Shown here one piece after another: positions 16,848 to 25,581 of a stretch of DNA of 64,000 bases. The notes beneath the pieces are model-generated. The model was not told where the DNA came from. It did no database searches and worked only from the letters and a program-made list of their open reading frames with translations. Made by a program: the position numbers and the translations under genes. Within the stretch, counting starts at the first letter, position 1; the number at the start of each line of letters is the position of its first letter. Origin of the DNA: DATARH01 sp963746885 (GTDB taxonomy: Bacteria > Pseudomonadota > Alphaproteobacteria > ATCC43930 > CGMCC-115725). The stretch covers positions 248,001 through 312,000 of the forward strand of contig CAVVDM010000014.1 in NCBI GenBank assembly GCA_963746885.1, read 5' to 3'.

Positions 16848-17633
16848 ATGTTCAACCCTGCTCAGCGGATGATTTGGCCGGTGCTCATCGCGGCGGCGCT
16901 CGCATTGCTCTTCACCGGGCTGGCGCTGGCGGCGCCAGCCGGCACGGTGGTCGGGCTGAGCGGGGCTTGCTTTGTCGAAAGCGATGGGGCCCGCCACCCG
17001 CTTAGCCTCGGCCAGCCGGTCGAGGTTTCCGACACTCTCGATGTGCCGGCGGACGGCCGGCTGAAATTGCGGATGAGCGACGGCTCGGTTATCTCGATCG
17101 CGTCCGGGACGCGGATGACCGTCGCCGCCTACAGCGTTAACGGCGCGGGACAGCGCCAGCAGGCGCAATTGTCGCTCGCCTCGGGATTGATGCGGGCGGT
17201 GGTCGCGGTGGCCCAGCAGCCGTCGCGCTTCGAGGTCGACACCGCAACCGGGGTCGCGGCGGTGCGGTCGACCGATTGGTTCGTCGCGGCGACGCCGACC
17301 TCGACTGCGGTAAGCGTCCTTGACGGTACGGTCGCCCTGACTGGCCGCGCCCACGGGCGCGAAGTCCTTGTTTCCGCCCACTCGGGTAGCGAGGTTTACG
17401 CCGGCCATCCCCCACTGCCGCCGCATACCGTGAGGCAGGCGGCGTTCGACGCGCTGATCGCGCAGACCAGCCTCCTCGAAAGCCACCTCGGATGGTGCCA
17501 ATGCATCGCCAACCACAACGCTATTCAATCGTCGTGCGTCACGGGTGCGACGGCCTGTCAGACGGCCTGCGCCAGCACGCAATACTCGTTCATACCTGCC
17601 GCGCCCTACAGTTGCGGCTTGGAGCACCGTTAG
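16848..17633 (+). CDS. Secreted FecR-domain protein (paralogue 1)
   Basis: After a signal peptide (VLIAAALALLFTGLALAAPA) the protein has a FecR-type beta domain: GTVVGLSGACFVESDGARHP, LGQPVEVSDTLDVPADGRLK, LRMSDGSVISIASGTRM and FEVDTATGVAAVRSTDWFV. In classical FecR this domain senses ligand-bound outer-membrane receptors, but here it is exported without the cytoplasmic anti-sigma part. The C-terminal extension of about 35 residues has seven Cys (WCQCI ... CVTGATACQTAC ... SCG) not found in the paralogue. It is about 60 percent identical by eye to the next gene, so the pair arose by tandem duplication. Partners are probably the barrel-like protein before it and the cyclase after it. Confidence 0.75.
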   Translation: MFNPAQRMIWPVLIAAALALLFTGLALAAPAGTVVGLSGACFVESDGARHPLSLGQPVEVSDTLDVPADGRLKLRMSDGSVISIASGTRMTVAAYSVNGAGQRQQAQLSLASGLMRAVVAVAQQPSRFEVDTATGVAAVRSTDWFVAATPTSTAVSVLDGTVALTGRAHGREVLVSAHSGSEVYAGHPPLPPHTVRQAAFDALIAQTSLLESHLGWCQCIANHNAIQSSCVTGATACQTACASTQYSFIPAAPYSCGLEHR

Positions 17634-17635
17634 TC

Positions 17636-18271
17636 ATGCCCACTGGCATGATCGCGCAAAAACTGCGCTTGGGGCTCGTCGCGGCTGTTCTGCTGGTGCT
17701 GTCCTCGGGATTCGCGCTGGCGGCGGCGGCCGGCACGGTGGTCGGGTTGAGCGGACAATGCTTCGTCGAGAGCGGCGGCGCGCGCAGCCCGCTGCGGCTC
17801 GGCCAGCCGGTCCAGGTTTCCGACACGGTCGATGTTCCGGCCGGCGGCAAGCTGAAATTGCGGATGGGCGACGGCTCGGTCATTTCGGTCGCTGCCGGCT
17901 CACGCATGACGATCGGAGCCTACGCCGTCAACGCCGCCGGGCAGCGCGAGAATGCTCATCTGTCATTAGGGCAGGGGCTGTTGCGGGCGGTGGTTGCGCC
18001 GGTCGAGCATCCGGCGAGCTTCGAGGTCGAGACCGCAGTCGGCACCGCGGCGGTGCGCTCGACCGACTGGTTTGTCGAGGCGTCGACGACCTCGATGCAG
18101 GTCGGCGTCCTGAAAGGCCGCGTTGTGATGACCAGCGCCGCGACCGGCCGCGGCGAGACGATCCCGGCGCGCTGGGGCGCCCGTCTGGAAGCGGGGCATG
18201 ACCCGGTTCCGCCGCGGGTGTGGAGCCAGGCGGAATTCGACGCCGTGATCGCCCGCACCAACGTGCCATAG
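17636..18271 (+). CDS. Secreted FecR-domain protein (paralogue 2)
   Basis: Second copy of the FecR-type exported protein, two bases after the first. The signal peptide (LGLVAAVLLVLSSGFALAAA) is followed by GTVVGLSGQCFVESGGARSP, LGQPVQVSDTVDVPAGGKLK, MGDGSVISVAAGSRMTIGAY and VGTAAVRSTDWFVEAS. It lacks the Cys-rich C-terminal extension of the first copy and ends as VWSQAEFDAVIARTNVP, a segment that aligns with FDALIAQT in copy 1. The cyclase gene starts eight bases after its stop. FecR-domain proteins next to CHASE2 cyclases suggest a periplasmic input module for the cyclase. Confidence 0.75.
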   Translation: MPTGMIAQKLRLGLVAAVLLVLSSGFALAAAAGTVVGLSGQCFVESGGARSPLRLGQPVQVSDTVDVPAGGKLKLRMGDGSVISVAAGSRMTIGAYAVNAAGQRENAHLSLGQGLLRAVVAPVEHPASFEVETAVGTAAVRSTDWFVEASTTSMQVGVLKGRVVMTSAATGRGETIPARWGARLEAGHDPVPPRVWSQAEFDAVIARTNVP

Positions 18272-18279
18272 CGGCTGCC

Positions 18280-20552
18280 ATGCGTCGGCCGGCAATCGCC
18301 TGGCCTCGTTTGCTTCGCATTCGCGGGCTGCGAGAAGCGGGCCTCGCCGCCGCCGTCGCGCTCGCCGTTTTTCTGCCGCTGAAGCTCTACAGTCCCGCGC
18401 TGCTGCGCGGGCTCGAGACCGCGTCGCTCGATCTGCGCTTCCGGGTGCGCGGCGTGAGGGTTCCTGGACCCGAAACTGCCGTCGTGCTGGTCGACGACCA
18501 CAGCCTTGCAGCGCTCGGGCGCTGGCCGCTGAGCCGACGCCTGTTCGCCAAGGCGGTGCAGATCCTCGATCGCGCCGGCGCTCGGGTCATCGCCTTCGAT
18601 TTGTTGTTCGCGGAGCCCGAGCACCCGATTCCGCCGGCGCTGCGGCGGCTGGCGCGCGCCGCCGCCGGCAGCCTCGGCGAAATGCGAGACCCGCAGCTTA
18701 GGGCAGCCCTAACGCATCTCGCCGAGGATGATCCCGACGGCGATTTTGCCGCCGCGCTGCGGGCCAGCGGCCGCGTGCTGTTGCCGGTCGCCTTCTCGTT
18801 TCAGGGGCCGGCCGAAGAATCGCCGCCCGAACTGGCGCCGCAGGTATTTCAGAAGTTTGATCAGAGCCGGAACAATCCGATCTTTCCGCTGCAGCCGCGC
18901 GCCGCGGTATTGCCGATCCCGGCGCTGGCCGGTGCGGCTGTCGGGCTCGGGCATGTCGCGATGGCATTCGACCGCGACGGCGAGCCGCGCTACGACTATC
19001 TAGCCCTGCCGTTCAGCGGCGATTTTTTGGCCTCGTTGCCGGTGCGCGCGGCGGCCGCCTATCTCGGCGTCCCGTGGCCTCAGGTAGGCTTGGCGCTCGG
19101 CGACGGCGTCACGCTCGGCACGGCATGGATCCCAACCGACCCGGCGATGCGGCTCGTCGTCAACTATCGCGGCCCGCGCGGCACGATCCCGACCTACTCT
19201 TTTGTCGACCTGGTCGATGGCCGGGTATCGCCGGACCGGCTGAAGGGGCGCATCGTGCTGATCGGCGCCTCGTTTATCGGCGCCGCCGATTCCTATCCCG
19301 GCCCGTTCGACAGCACCCCGATCCCCGGCACCGAGCGCCTCGCCGAAACGATCGACACGATCCTTACTCATGATTTCATCCGCGAGAGCCCACCGCCGTG
19401 GCCGCTGATCGTGATCGGGCTGGTCGCGGGCCTCGCGATCGCGACCGGTCTTGCGGCGGCGCTGCTGCCGACCCGATTTGCCGCCCTTGGCGGCGCCGTG
19501 CCGATCCTTGGATGGGCCGGTGGGGCGCAGATCGCCTTCAAGCACGGGCTGTGGCTGCCGCTCGTCGCCCCGGTCGCGGCGCTCGCGGCGGCAACTGCCG
19601 GGGTGGTGCTGTTCCGCTACGGGTTTGTCGATCGCGAGCGGCGGCTGATCCACTCGGCGTTCCGGCATTACCTCGCGCCCGATCTGGTCAACGCGCTGGC
19701 GGCGCATCCCGACCGCCTGCAACTCGGCGGCGAGACCCGAATGCTGAGCGTGATGTTCTCCGACATCCGCGGTTTCACCACGATTTCCGAGAGCTTCAAG
19801 GCCGAATCCGCAGGGCCTCAGCCGGCTGATCAACCGTGGCTTCCTCTCGCCGATGACGAAGCTGATCATGGGGCGGCGCGGCACGATCGACAAATACATG
19901 GGCGATTGCGTGATGGCGTTCTGGAACGCGCCGCTCGACGATCCCGGCCATGCCGACCACGCCTGCGAGAGCGCGCTTGCGATGCTCGCCGAGCTCGACC
20001 GCATCAACGCCCAGTTGGCGAGCCGAGGCGGCGACGGAAGGCCGGGTATTCCACCCGATCCATATCGGCGTCGGCATCAACACCGGCGAGTGCGTCGTCG
20101 GCAACATGGGCTCCGACGAGCGCTTCGCCTATACCGCGATGGGCGACGCGGTGAATCTCGCCTCGCGCCTCGAAGGCCAGAGCAAGACCTATGGGTTGTC
20201 GATCGTTATCGGCGAGACGACGCGCGAGGCGGCGCCGTCATGGGCGGCGCTCGAACTCGACCTGATCGCGGTTAAGGGCAAGGCGGAGGCGGTGCGGGTC
20301 TACACGCTGCTCGGCGACGCGACATTGGCGGAGACCCCCGAGTTTGCCGCGCTGGCGGAGCGCCACGCGGCGATGCTCGCCTGCTATCGGGCGCAGGATT
20401 GGGCGGGGGCGCACGCCGCGCTCGACGACTGCCGCGGCTGCGATCCGCGCCTCGACGGGCTCTGTACGCTCTACCAGGAGCGCATCGCCTATTTTGCCGA
20501 CAACCCGCCCGCCGCCGACTGGGACGGCGTGTTCGTCGCCGAGACGAAGTAG
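18280..20552 (+). CDS. CHASE2-domain adenylate/guanylate cyclase (two frameshifts)
   Basis: The protein of about 755 residues makes cyclic nucleotide. It has an N-terminal membrane helix, a periplasmic CHASE2 sensor domain (VVLVDDHSLAALGRWPLSR to GRIVLIGASFIGAADSYPGP), three membrane helices (about 370-450) and a class III cyclase domain (FSDIRGFTTISE, then YMGDCVMAFWNAPLDD and MGDAVNLASRLEG). SDIRGFT and GDCVMAFW carry the metal-binding and transition-state residues of active cyclases. The cyclase part lies in three frames, with shifts near 19800 and 20037, both in GC-rich runs and probably errors. The barrel-like and two FecR-domain genes precede it, which suggests control by an envelope signal. 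Confidence 0.85.
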
Positions 20553-20555
20553 AAG

Positions 20556-21563
20556 TTATTCGCCCCAGCTGAGAAACAGGCCGACATCGCCCGGCATGCC
20601 CCGCGGAAAATCGAGCACCCGGGCCGCCAGGTGAAAGCCGCGCGGCTTCAGGTCATTTTCCCACCGGACATAAAGCTCCGCCGCCTCGCCGCGCAGGGTT
20701 TGCGGCCAGTCGGGCAGGCCGGCGTTGATCGCCCGGCCGCGGTCGCTGCATAAATCGCTCGGAAAGCGCAGCAGCTGAAACTCCCGCTCGCCGCGCTCGG
20801 CGGCCTCGCGCGCGTGGTGCAACAGGGTGTTCCAGTTTTCGTTGCGCACATGCTCGTCGATCAGCTCTTTGACCTTCTCGCTGCGGCGTTCGGCCGCGGC
20901 GTGGCGCGCGGCATCCGCCAGCTCGAACTTGCGGTGCTCGAAACCGGACACTAGCGCGCGAAAATCGGCAACACTCAGGCCGCCCTCCGCGCGCGCGTGT
21001 CGCTGCCCCGCGGCGGGGCCGCTGCCGCCCTCGTCGTGATGTCCGAAGAAATGGTGGTCGAGGGTCGCCAGCGCTTCGGCGAGAAGGCTGCGCGTCCGCG
21101 CGACAGGCGCCGGTGCGGCGCGATGCGGCATTTCTTCGCCGGCCAGCGCGCGCAGCAGATCCGCCCGGCTGACGATGCCAACCACCTTTCCATCGTGTAC
21201 CACAGGCACCCGCTTAATGCGGTATTGCGCCAACAGCGCCGCGATTTCCGCGGCGGCGGTGCTCTCGGTCACGCTGATCACCGGGGCCGACATCACGTCG
21301 CGTGCCGTGCGCTCGGGGTGGTTGAGACCAGCGACGAAATCCGCGTTCAACTCCTCCCCCTCGGCGAGCAGCGCCAGCCACCAATCCCGCCGTGCCGCGC
21401 GCTCCCGCTCGCTGCGGCCGATCAGGTCGCCCTCGCTGACCATTCCGACAGGAGCGCCCGACGCGTCGACCACCGGCACCGCGCTGACATGGTGCGACAG
21501 CAGCGCACGGGCCACCTCGCGGACCGGCGTGTCCTGCGACACCGAAACGACATCCTTGGTCAT
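20556..21563 (-). CDS. CBS-domain protein with unusual C-terminal region
   Basis: Two CBS domains occupy the first half: the first ends SAVPVVDASGAPVGMVSEGD, the second, after RTARDVMSAPVISV, has RIKRVPVVHDGKVVGIVSRAD. CBS pairs bind adenine nucleotides and control a linked activity. The C-terminal part (about 170-335) starts with a His-rich stretch (HHFFGHHDEGG), continues with a helical segment (EHRKFELADAARHAAAERRSEKV, split here by eye) and ends with a beta-rich end, and I recognise no family for it. It is cytoplasmic with no membrane segment. It converges on the cyclase gene, three bases apart. Confidence 0.75.
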   Translation of the reverse strand: MTKDVVSVSQDTPVREVARALLSHHVSAVPVVDASGAPVGMVSEGDLIGRSERERAARRDWWLALLAEGEELNADFVAGLNHPERTARDVMSAPVISVTESTAAAEIAALLAQYRIKRVPVVHDGKVVGIVSRADLLRALAGEEMPHRAAPAPVARTRSLLAEALATLDHHFFGHHDEGGSGPAAGQRHARAEGGLSVADFRALVSGFEHRKFELADAARHAAAERRSEKVKELIDEHVRNENWNTLLHHAREAAERGEREFQLLRFPSDLCSDRGRAINAGLPDWPQTLRGEAAELYVRWENDLKPRGFHLAARVLDFPRGMPGDVGLFLSWGE

Positions 21564-21602
21564 CAGGTCGCGAGCTTTGCATCGGCGACTTCCAGCTGGG
21601 GG

Positions 21603-21974
21603 TCAGGGGTTGTCCGCGACGATCCAGCGCCGCGCTTCTTCAGCCTCGCCGACCGGGAACACGCGCAGCCGGCCTGGCAGCAAAAAGCGGAACATGCTGA
21701 CCGTGAAACGGATCCATTCGACATCGGTGACAACGGCCATGCGTTCCCAGCGCGACAGATGCTCCATCCCGACGAGAAAGTCCTCCCACACCGCACCGGC
21801 CTCGATGCCGGTGAATTGCGGCGTGATCTCGTAGTAAAGCCGCAATTTCGGATGCCGCTGCAGCGCGGCGTTGACCGCCGGAATCAGCACGCCATCGTAG
21901 TCCTGGCGCGTCACCTGGCCCTCGCAGGCGACCGCGAGCACATTGTCGGGAAAACCGGACAACAGTCTGATCAT
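21603..21974 (-). CDS. SpoIIAA-like STAS/SEC14-type protein
   Basis: A 123-residue single-domain protein of the SpoIIAA-like family (alpha/beta, STAS or SEC14-related): MIRLLSGFPDNVLAVACEGQ, then YDGVLIPAVNAALQRHPKLR, LYYEITPQFTGIEAGAVWED, and AVVTDVEWIRFTVSMFRFLL. Such proteins are cytoplasmic and of unknown role in Proteobacteria. The ATG at 21974 is chosen because AGGAG (CCAGGAGTG) lies upstream and the family starts there; a longer frame to 22097 would add a low-complexity leader. Confidence 0.75.
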   Translation of the reverse strand: MIRLLSGFPDNVLAVACEGQVTRQDYDGVLIPAVNAALQRHPKLRLYYEITPQFTGIEAGAVWEDFLVGMEHLSRWERMAVVTDVEWIRFTVSMFRFLLPGRLRVFPVGEAEEARRWIVADNP

Positions 21975-22171
21975 CGCACCACACTCCTGGTTGGCTGCGC
22001 TCGTTGCCTGCGCCGTGGAGGTGCCGGGATCAGGCGGGCGACGGCAACGCCAACCGCCGCGCGGTGCCTGCGCACGACGCCGGCACACCTCGGACAAAAG
22101 GGATAAATGAGAACGGCGAGCATACCTCCTATATAGGAAGCGTCAGCCCGCGTCCCACTCTCGCCAACTCG

Positions 22172-22195
22172 CTCCCCCGCCCCCTGTGGGGGGAG
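22172..22195 (-). terminator. G+C-rich hairpin after the thiolase gene
   Basis: CTCCCCC (22172-22178) pairs with GGGGGAG (22189-22195), about 20 bases after the thiolase stop on the minus strand. There is no T run after it on that strand, so it is at best a weak or Rho-assisted terminator. Confidence 0.3.
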
Positions 22196-22214
22196 GGCTT
22201 TTGGCCAGGGTTGC

Positions 22215-23414
22215 TTAAACCCGCTCGATGACCGCGGCAATGCCCTGGCCGACGCCGACGCACATTGCGACGAGGGCGTAGCGCCCGCCGATGCGCTGCA
22301 ATTGCCGCGCCGCGGTCAGCGCGATGCGCGGGCCCGAGGCGCCGAGCGGATGGCCGATCGCGATGGCGCCGCCGTTTGGGTTGACCCGGCTGTCGTCGAA
22401 CGGGAGTTCGAGCCCGCGCAGGCAGGCTAGCACCTGGGTGGCAAAGGCCTCGTTGATCTCGATCACGTCGATGTCCTTGAGCGTCAGCCCGGCGCGCTCC
22501 AGCGCCTTCTTGGCCGCCGGCACCGGCCCGAAACCCATGATGCGCGGCTCGACCCCGGCGACCCCGGTCGACACGATGCGGGCGATCGGCTTGGCGCCGG
22601 CAGCTTCGCCCGCCTTCAGGCTGGCGACGATCATCGCCACCGCGCCGTCGTTGATGCCCGAGGCGTTGCCGGCGGTCGTCACGCCGTCCTTGAACAGCGG
22701 CCGCAATTTGGCGAGCGCGGCCATATCGGTCTGCGGCCGCGGATGCTCGTCTTCGGCAACCGTGACCGGGCCGGCGCGACCCGCCGGCACCTCGACCGCC
22801 ATGATCTCGCCGGCATAAAACCCGTCGGCCTTGGCCGCCGCGTACTTGCTCTGCGACCCCGCGGCGAAGACATCGGCGGCCTCGCGGGTGATCTGGAAGT
22901 CGCGGGCGAGGTTGTCGGCGGTCTCGGGCATCGTGTCGGCGCCGTAGCGGCCCTCGACTTTCGGATTGGGGAAGCGTGCGCCGATCGTCGAATCGAAGAC
23001 GCGGGCGTCGCGGCTGAACGGCGCCTCGGCCTTGCCCATCACGAAGGGCGCGCGGCTCATGCTTTCGACGCCGCCGGCGACGAACACGTCGCCCTCGCCG
23101 CAGGTGATGGCCTGCGCCGCCACCGCGATCGCGTTGAGGCCCGAGCCGCAATTGCGCTGCAACACCGAGCCCGGGATCTCGATCGGCAGCCCGGCGACGA
23201 GCGCCGCATGGCGCGCGACGCAGCGGCTGTCCTCGCCGCCCTGGTTGGCGCAGCCGACGACGACATCCTCGATCTTGTCGGGCGCAAAGCCACTCTCGGC
23301 GACCACCTTGGCGATGACGCAGGCGAGCATGTCGTCGGGCCGCAGCCGCGCCAGCGCGCCGGCATGGCGTCCAAAGGGGCTGCGCAGACCGGTGTAGAGA
23401 TAGGCGTCGAGCAT
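22215..23414 (-). CDS. Thiolase (acetyl-CoA C-acyltransferase)
   Basis: The protein of 399 residues is a full-length thiolase that makes or cleaves 3-ketoacyl-CoA. The nucleophilic Cys is in LQRNCGSGLNAI (Cys89), the His is in NPNGGAIAIGHPLGASGPR and the second Cys is in CVGVGQG near the C-terminus. Family motifs such as EINEAFATQVLA are intact. The family includes acetyl-CoA acetyltransferases and 3-oxoadipyl-CoA thiolases (beta-ketoadipate pathway); the sequence alone does not decide, and neighbours do not help. Start 23414 begins MLDAYLYTGLRSPFGRH, matching relatives; the longer frame adds unrelated residues. Confidence 0.9.
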   Translation of the reverse strand: MLDAYLYTGLRSPFGRHAGALARLRPDDMLACVIAKVVAESGFAPDKIEDVVVGCANQGGEDSRCVARHAALVAGLPIEIPGSVLQRNCGSGLNAIAVAAQAITCGEGDVFVAGGVESMSRAPFVMGKAEAPFSRDARVFDSTIGARFPNPKVEGRYGADTMPETADNLARDFQITREAADVFAAGSQSKYAAAKADGFYAGEIMAVEVPAGRAGPVTVAEDEHPRPQTDMAALAKLRPLFKDGVTTAGNASGINDGAVAMIVASLKAGEAAGAKPIARIVSTGVAGVEPRIMGFGPVPAAKKALERAGLTLKDIDVIEINEAFATQVLACLRGLELPFDDSRVNPNGGAIAIGHPLGASGPRIALTAARQLQRIGGRYALVAMCVGVGQGIAAVIERV

Positions 23415-23555
23415 CGTCGGCTCCCTTGCGTTGCATAAGGCTTGGGCGCAGTGACGCGCGCCCAAGCCGCGCTGTCAAGATTGCGGCGCAAAACTCCTGT
23501 AATTGCGCCGCTTCCGTTATGATCGGGCGAGTTCCGCCGCGAAGGGGGACGCCGC

Positions 23556-24506
23556 GTGGCGCAGCACGGGGTGCATCATCATCAACACGCCCACCCGCAC
23601 GGGCACGCCCACGGCCACAGCCAGGGGCGCATCGATTACGGCCGCGCCTTTGCGATCGGTATCGGGCTCAACCTCGCCTATGTCGCGGCCGAGGCCGGGT
23701 TCGGCATTGCCTCCGGGTCGCTCGCGCTATTGGCCGATGCCGGGCACAATCTCGGCGACGTGCTCGGCCTGGCGCTGTCATGGGGCGCGGCGCTGCTCGG
23801 CCGGCGGCAGCCGAGCCGGCGCTTCACCTATGGCCTCCGGTCGAGTTCGATCCTGGCGGCGCTCGCCAACGCCGTGATCCTGCTCGTCGTGACCGGCGGG
23901 ATCGCCTGGGAGGCAGTCCTGCGATTGTCGCAGCCGGTGGCGGTTGCCGGCGGCATCGTCGCCTGGGTCGCGGCGGCCGGCATCCTGGTCAATGGCGCGA
24001 CGGCGCTGTTATTCGCGCGCGGCCGCAAGGGCGACCTCAACGTCAAGAGCGCCTTCCTGCACATGGCGGCCGATGCGCTGGTCACCGCCGGCGTCGTCGT
24101 CACCGGGATTGCGATCGCGCTGACCGGGCAGCCGTGGCTCGACCCTGCGGTCAGCCTCGTCGTCGCGGTGGTCATCATTTACGGCACCTGGGACCTGATC
24201 AAGGAGGCGATGGAACTCGCGCTGGACGCGGTTCCTGCCGGCGTCGACGCGACGGCGGTGCGCGCCCACCTCGCCGCGCTGCCTGGCGTTACCGCGATCC
24301 ACGATCTGCACATCTGGGGCATCAGCACGACCGAGACGGCGCTGACCTGCCACCTGATCATGCCGGGCGGCCATCCGGGCGATGCGGCGCTGAGCCGGGT
24401 CGCGCGCGATCTCGAGGAACGCTTCGGCATCCACCACGCGACGATCCAGATCGAGCTGGCCGACAGCGACGAGGTCTGCGCGCTGACCCCGGAGCATGTC
24501 GTGTGA
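23556..24506 (+). CDS. Cation diffusion facilitator (CzcD/ZitB-like)
   Basis: A 316-residue CDF transporter that exports Zn2+ or related metals in exchange for protons. It has a His-rich N-terminus (HHHQHAHPHGHAHGH, a metal-binding tail), six membrane helices, and the metal site residues in the second and fifth helices (LLADAGHNLGD and HMAADALVT). The C-terminal cytoplasmic domain (HDLHIWGISTTETALTCHL, HHATIQIE) is the usual dimerisation domain. The start is GTG at 23556. The upstream intergenic region of about 140 bases could hold a metal-responsive promoter, but I see no clear operator. Confidence 0.92.
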   Translation: MAQHGVHHHQHAHPHGHAHGHSQGRIDYGRAFAIGIGLNLAYVAAEAGFGIASGSLALLADAGHNLGDVLGLALSWGAALLGRRQPSRRFTYGLRSSSILAALANAVILLVVTGGIAWEAVLRLSQPVAVAGGIVAWVAAAGILVNGATALLFARGRKGDLNVKSAFLHMAADALVTAGVVVTGIAIALTGQPWLDPAVSLVVAVVIIYGTWDLIKEAMELALDAVPAGVDATAVRAHLAALPGVTAIHDLHIWGISTTETALTCHLIMPGGHPGDAALSRVARDLEERFGIHHATIQIELADSDEVCALTPEHVV

Positions 24507-24625
24507 GCTGCCGCCGGCGTGCCGGCGCTTTGGTTGGGGGCAGCGGTTTTCCGGTCGCGCGCGCTCCTCGCCGTCATTAGAGTGAGGCTTCCGCCTCTCA
24601 GGCTGGATTCGAGCGTGGAGGACAA

Positions 24626-25579
24626 GTGTCGGAATTGCGCATTTTGGCGCGGCTCGCCGCCGTGGCCACGTTGTGTTGCGGCTTGGCGCTGCCCGCTGCC
24701 GCCGATGGGCTGGCCCGCTTCAAGGAGGCGGTCAAGGATGCGCCGCCGGGCGCCCTGACCTACCAGAGCGCCAAGGCGCTCGGCGATAACGGCTTCGAAC
24801 TCGACGACGTGGTTGTGAAGCCGCCCGCGGACGCCGCCGGCGCGAAGGCTGAGCCGGTAAACATAAAGCGGGTGGTGGTCGAGGAATTCGACTTCGACGC
24901 GATCGACAAAAACGTGCCGCCGAGCTTCGCCCGCCTGCAGGTCGAGGGCATCGAGGTCAGCGGCAAGCCCGCCCCCGGCGTCGATCTCGCCAAGCTGGCC
25001 GGCATTGACAAGGTGACCGCCGATTTCGCGTTCGATTACCGGCTCGACCCCGAGCACAAGACGATGACGGTAAAGCGGTTTGCGCTGGACCTGAAGGGGC
25101 TCGCCCGGATCGAGTTCTCGATGGTCCTCGACGGGGTCACCGCCGATCTGGTCAACAAGCCCGACGCGGCGATGAACGATGCGAACCTGAAGAGCGCGAG
25201 CCTGGTGTTTGACGACCAGTCGCTGCTCGGCAAGGTGGTGCCGGCGGCCGCCAAGATGCAGGGGATGGAACCGGCCGCGATGGTGGCGATGGGCAAGGCG
25301 GTGCTCGACAGCCTGCGCGACGGGCAGGGGGAAACGACCCTCGCCGTGCTCGATGCGGTCGAGTCCTACATGGAAGATTACCACGAGCCGAAGGGTCCGC
25401 TGCGCGTGTCGCTCGACCCGCCCGGCAAAACCTCCGCGGCGGCGCTCAGCGCGATGAAGACCCCGGACGAGGCGATCAAGGCGCTGGGGCTCAAGGTATC
25501 CTATGCTGGCACCCGGCCGCAGGCTCCGGCCACGCCACCCTCGCCCGAAAAGCCTGGGCCGGGAAAGCCTGCGAAATAG
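24626..25579 (+). CDS. Exported protein of unknown function
   Basis: The product of 317 residues has a signal peptide (LRILARLAAVATLCCGLALPAAA, split here by eye, cut near AADGLA), then a mature domain of about 240 residues with repeated strand-turn segments (VNIKRVVVEEFDFDAIDKNV, LQVEGIEVSGKP, MTVKRFALDLKGLARIEFSM) and a Pro-rich tail. It resembles periplasmic proteins of no known function. The start is GTG 24626 after GTGGAGGACAA, which fits a ribosome-binding site; the signal peptide begins there. It is convergent with the LLM oxidoreductase gene, two bases apart. Confidence 0.6.
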   Translation: MSELRILARLAAVATLCCGLALPAAADGLARFKEAVKDAPPGALTYQSAKALGDNGFELDDVVVKPPADAAGAKAEPVNIKRVVVEEFDFDAIDKNVPPSFARLQVEGIEVSGKPAPGVDLAKLAGIDKVTADFAFDYRLDPEHKTMTVKRFALDLKGLARIEFSMVLDGVTADLVNKPDAAMNDANLKSASLVFDDQSLLGKVVPAAAKMQGMEPAAMVAMGKAVLDSLRDGQGETTLAVLDAVESYMEDYHEPKGPLRVSLDPPGKTSAAALSAMKTPDEAIKALGLKVSYAGTRPQAPATPPSPEKPGPGKPAK

Positions 25580-25581
25580 GC

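Noticed and set aside
21971..22123. Possible 50-codon gene upstream of the SpoIIAA-like gene (MLAVLIYPFCPRCAG)
   Set aside because: The AGGAGG site directly touches the ATG with no spacing and the protein turns into low-complexity Arg/Ala; too weak to annotate.
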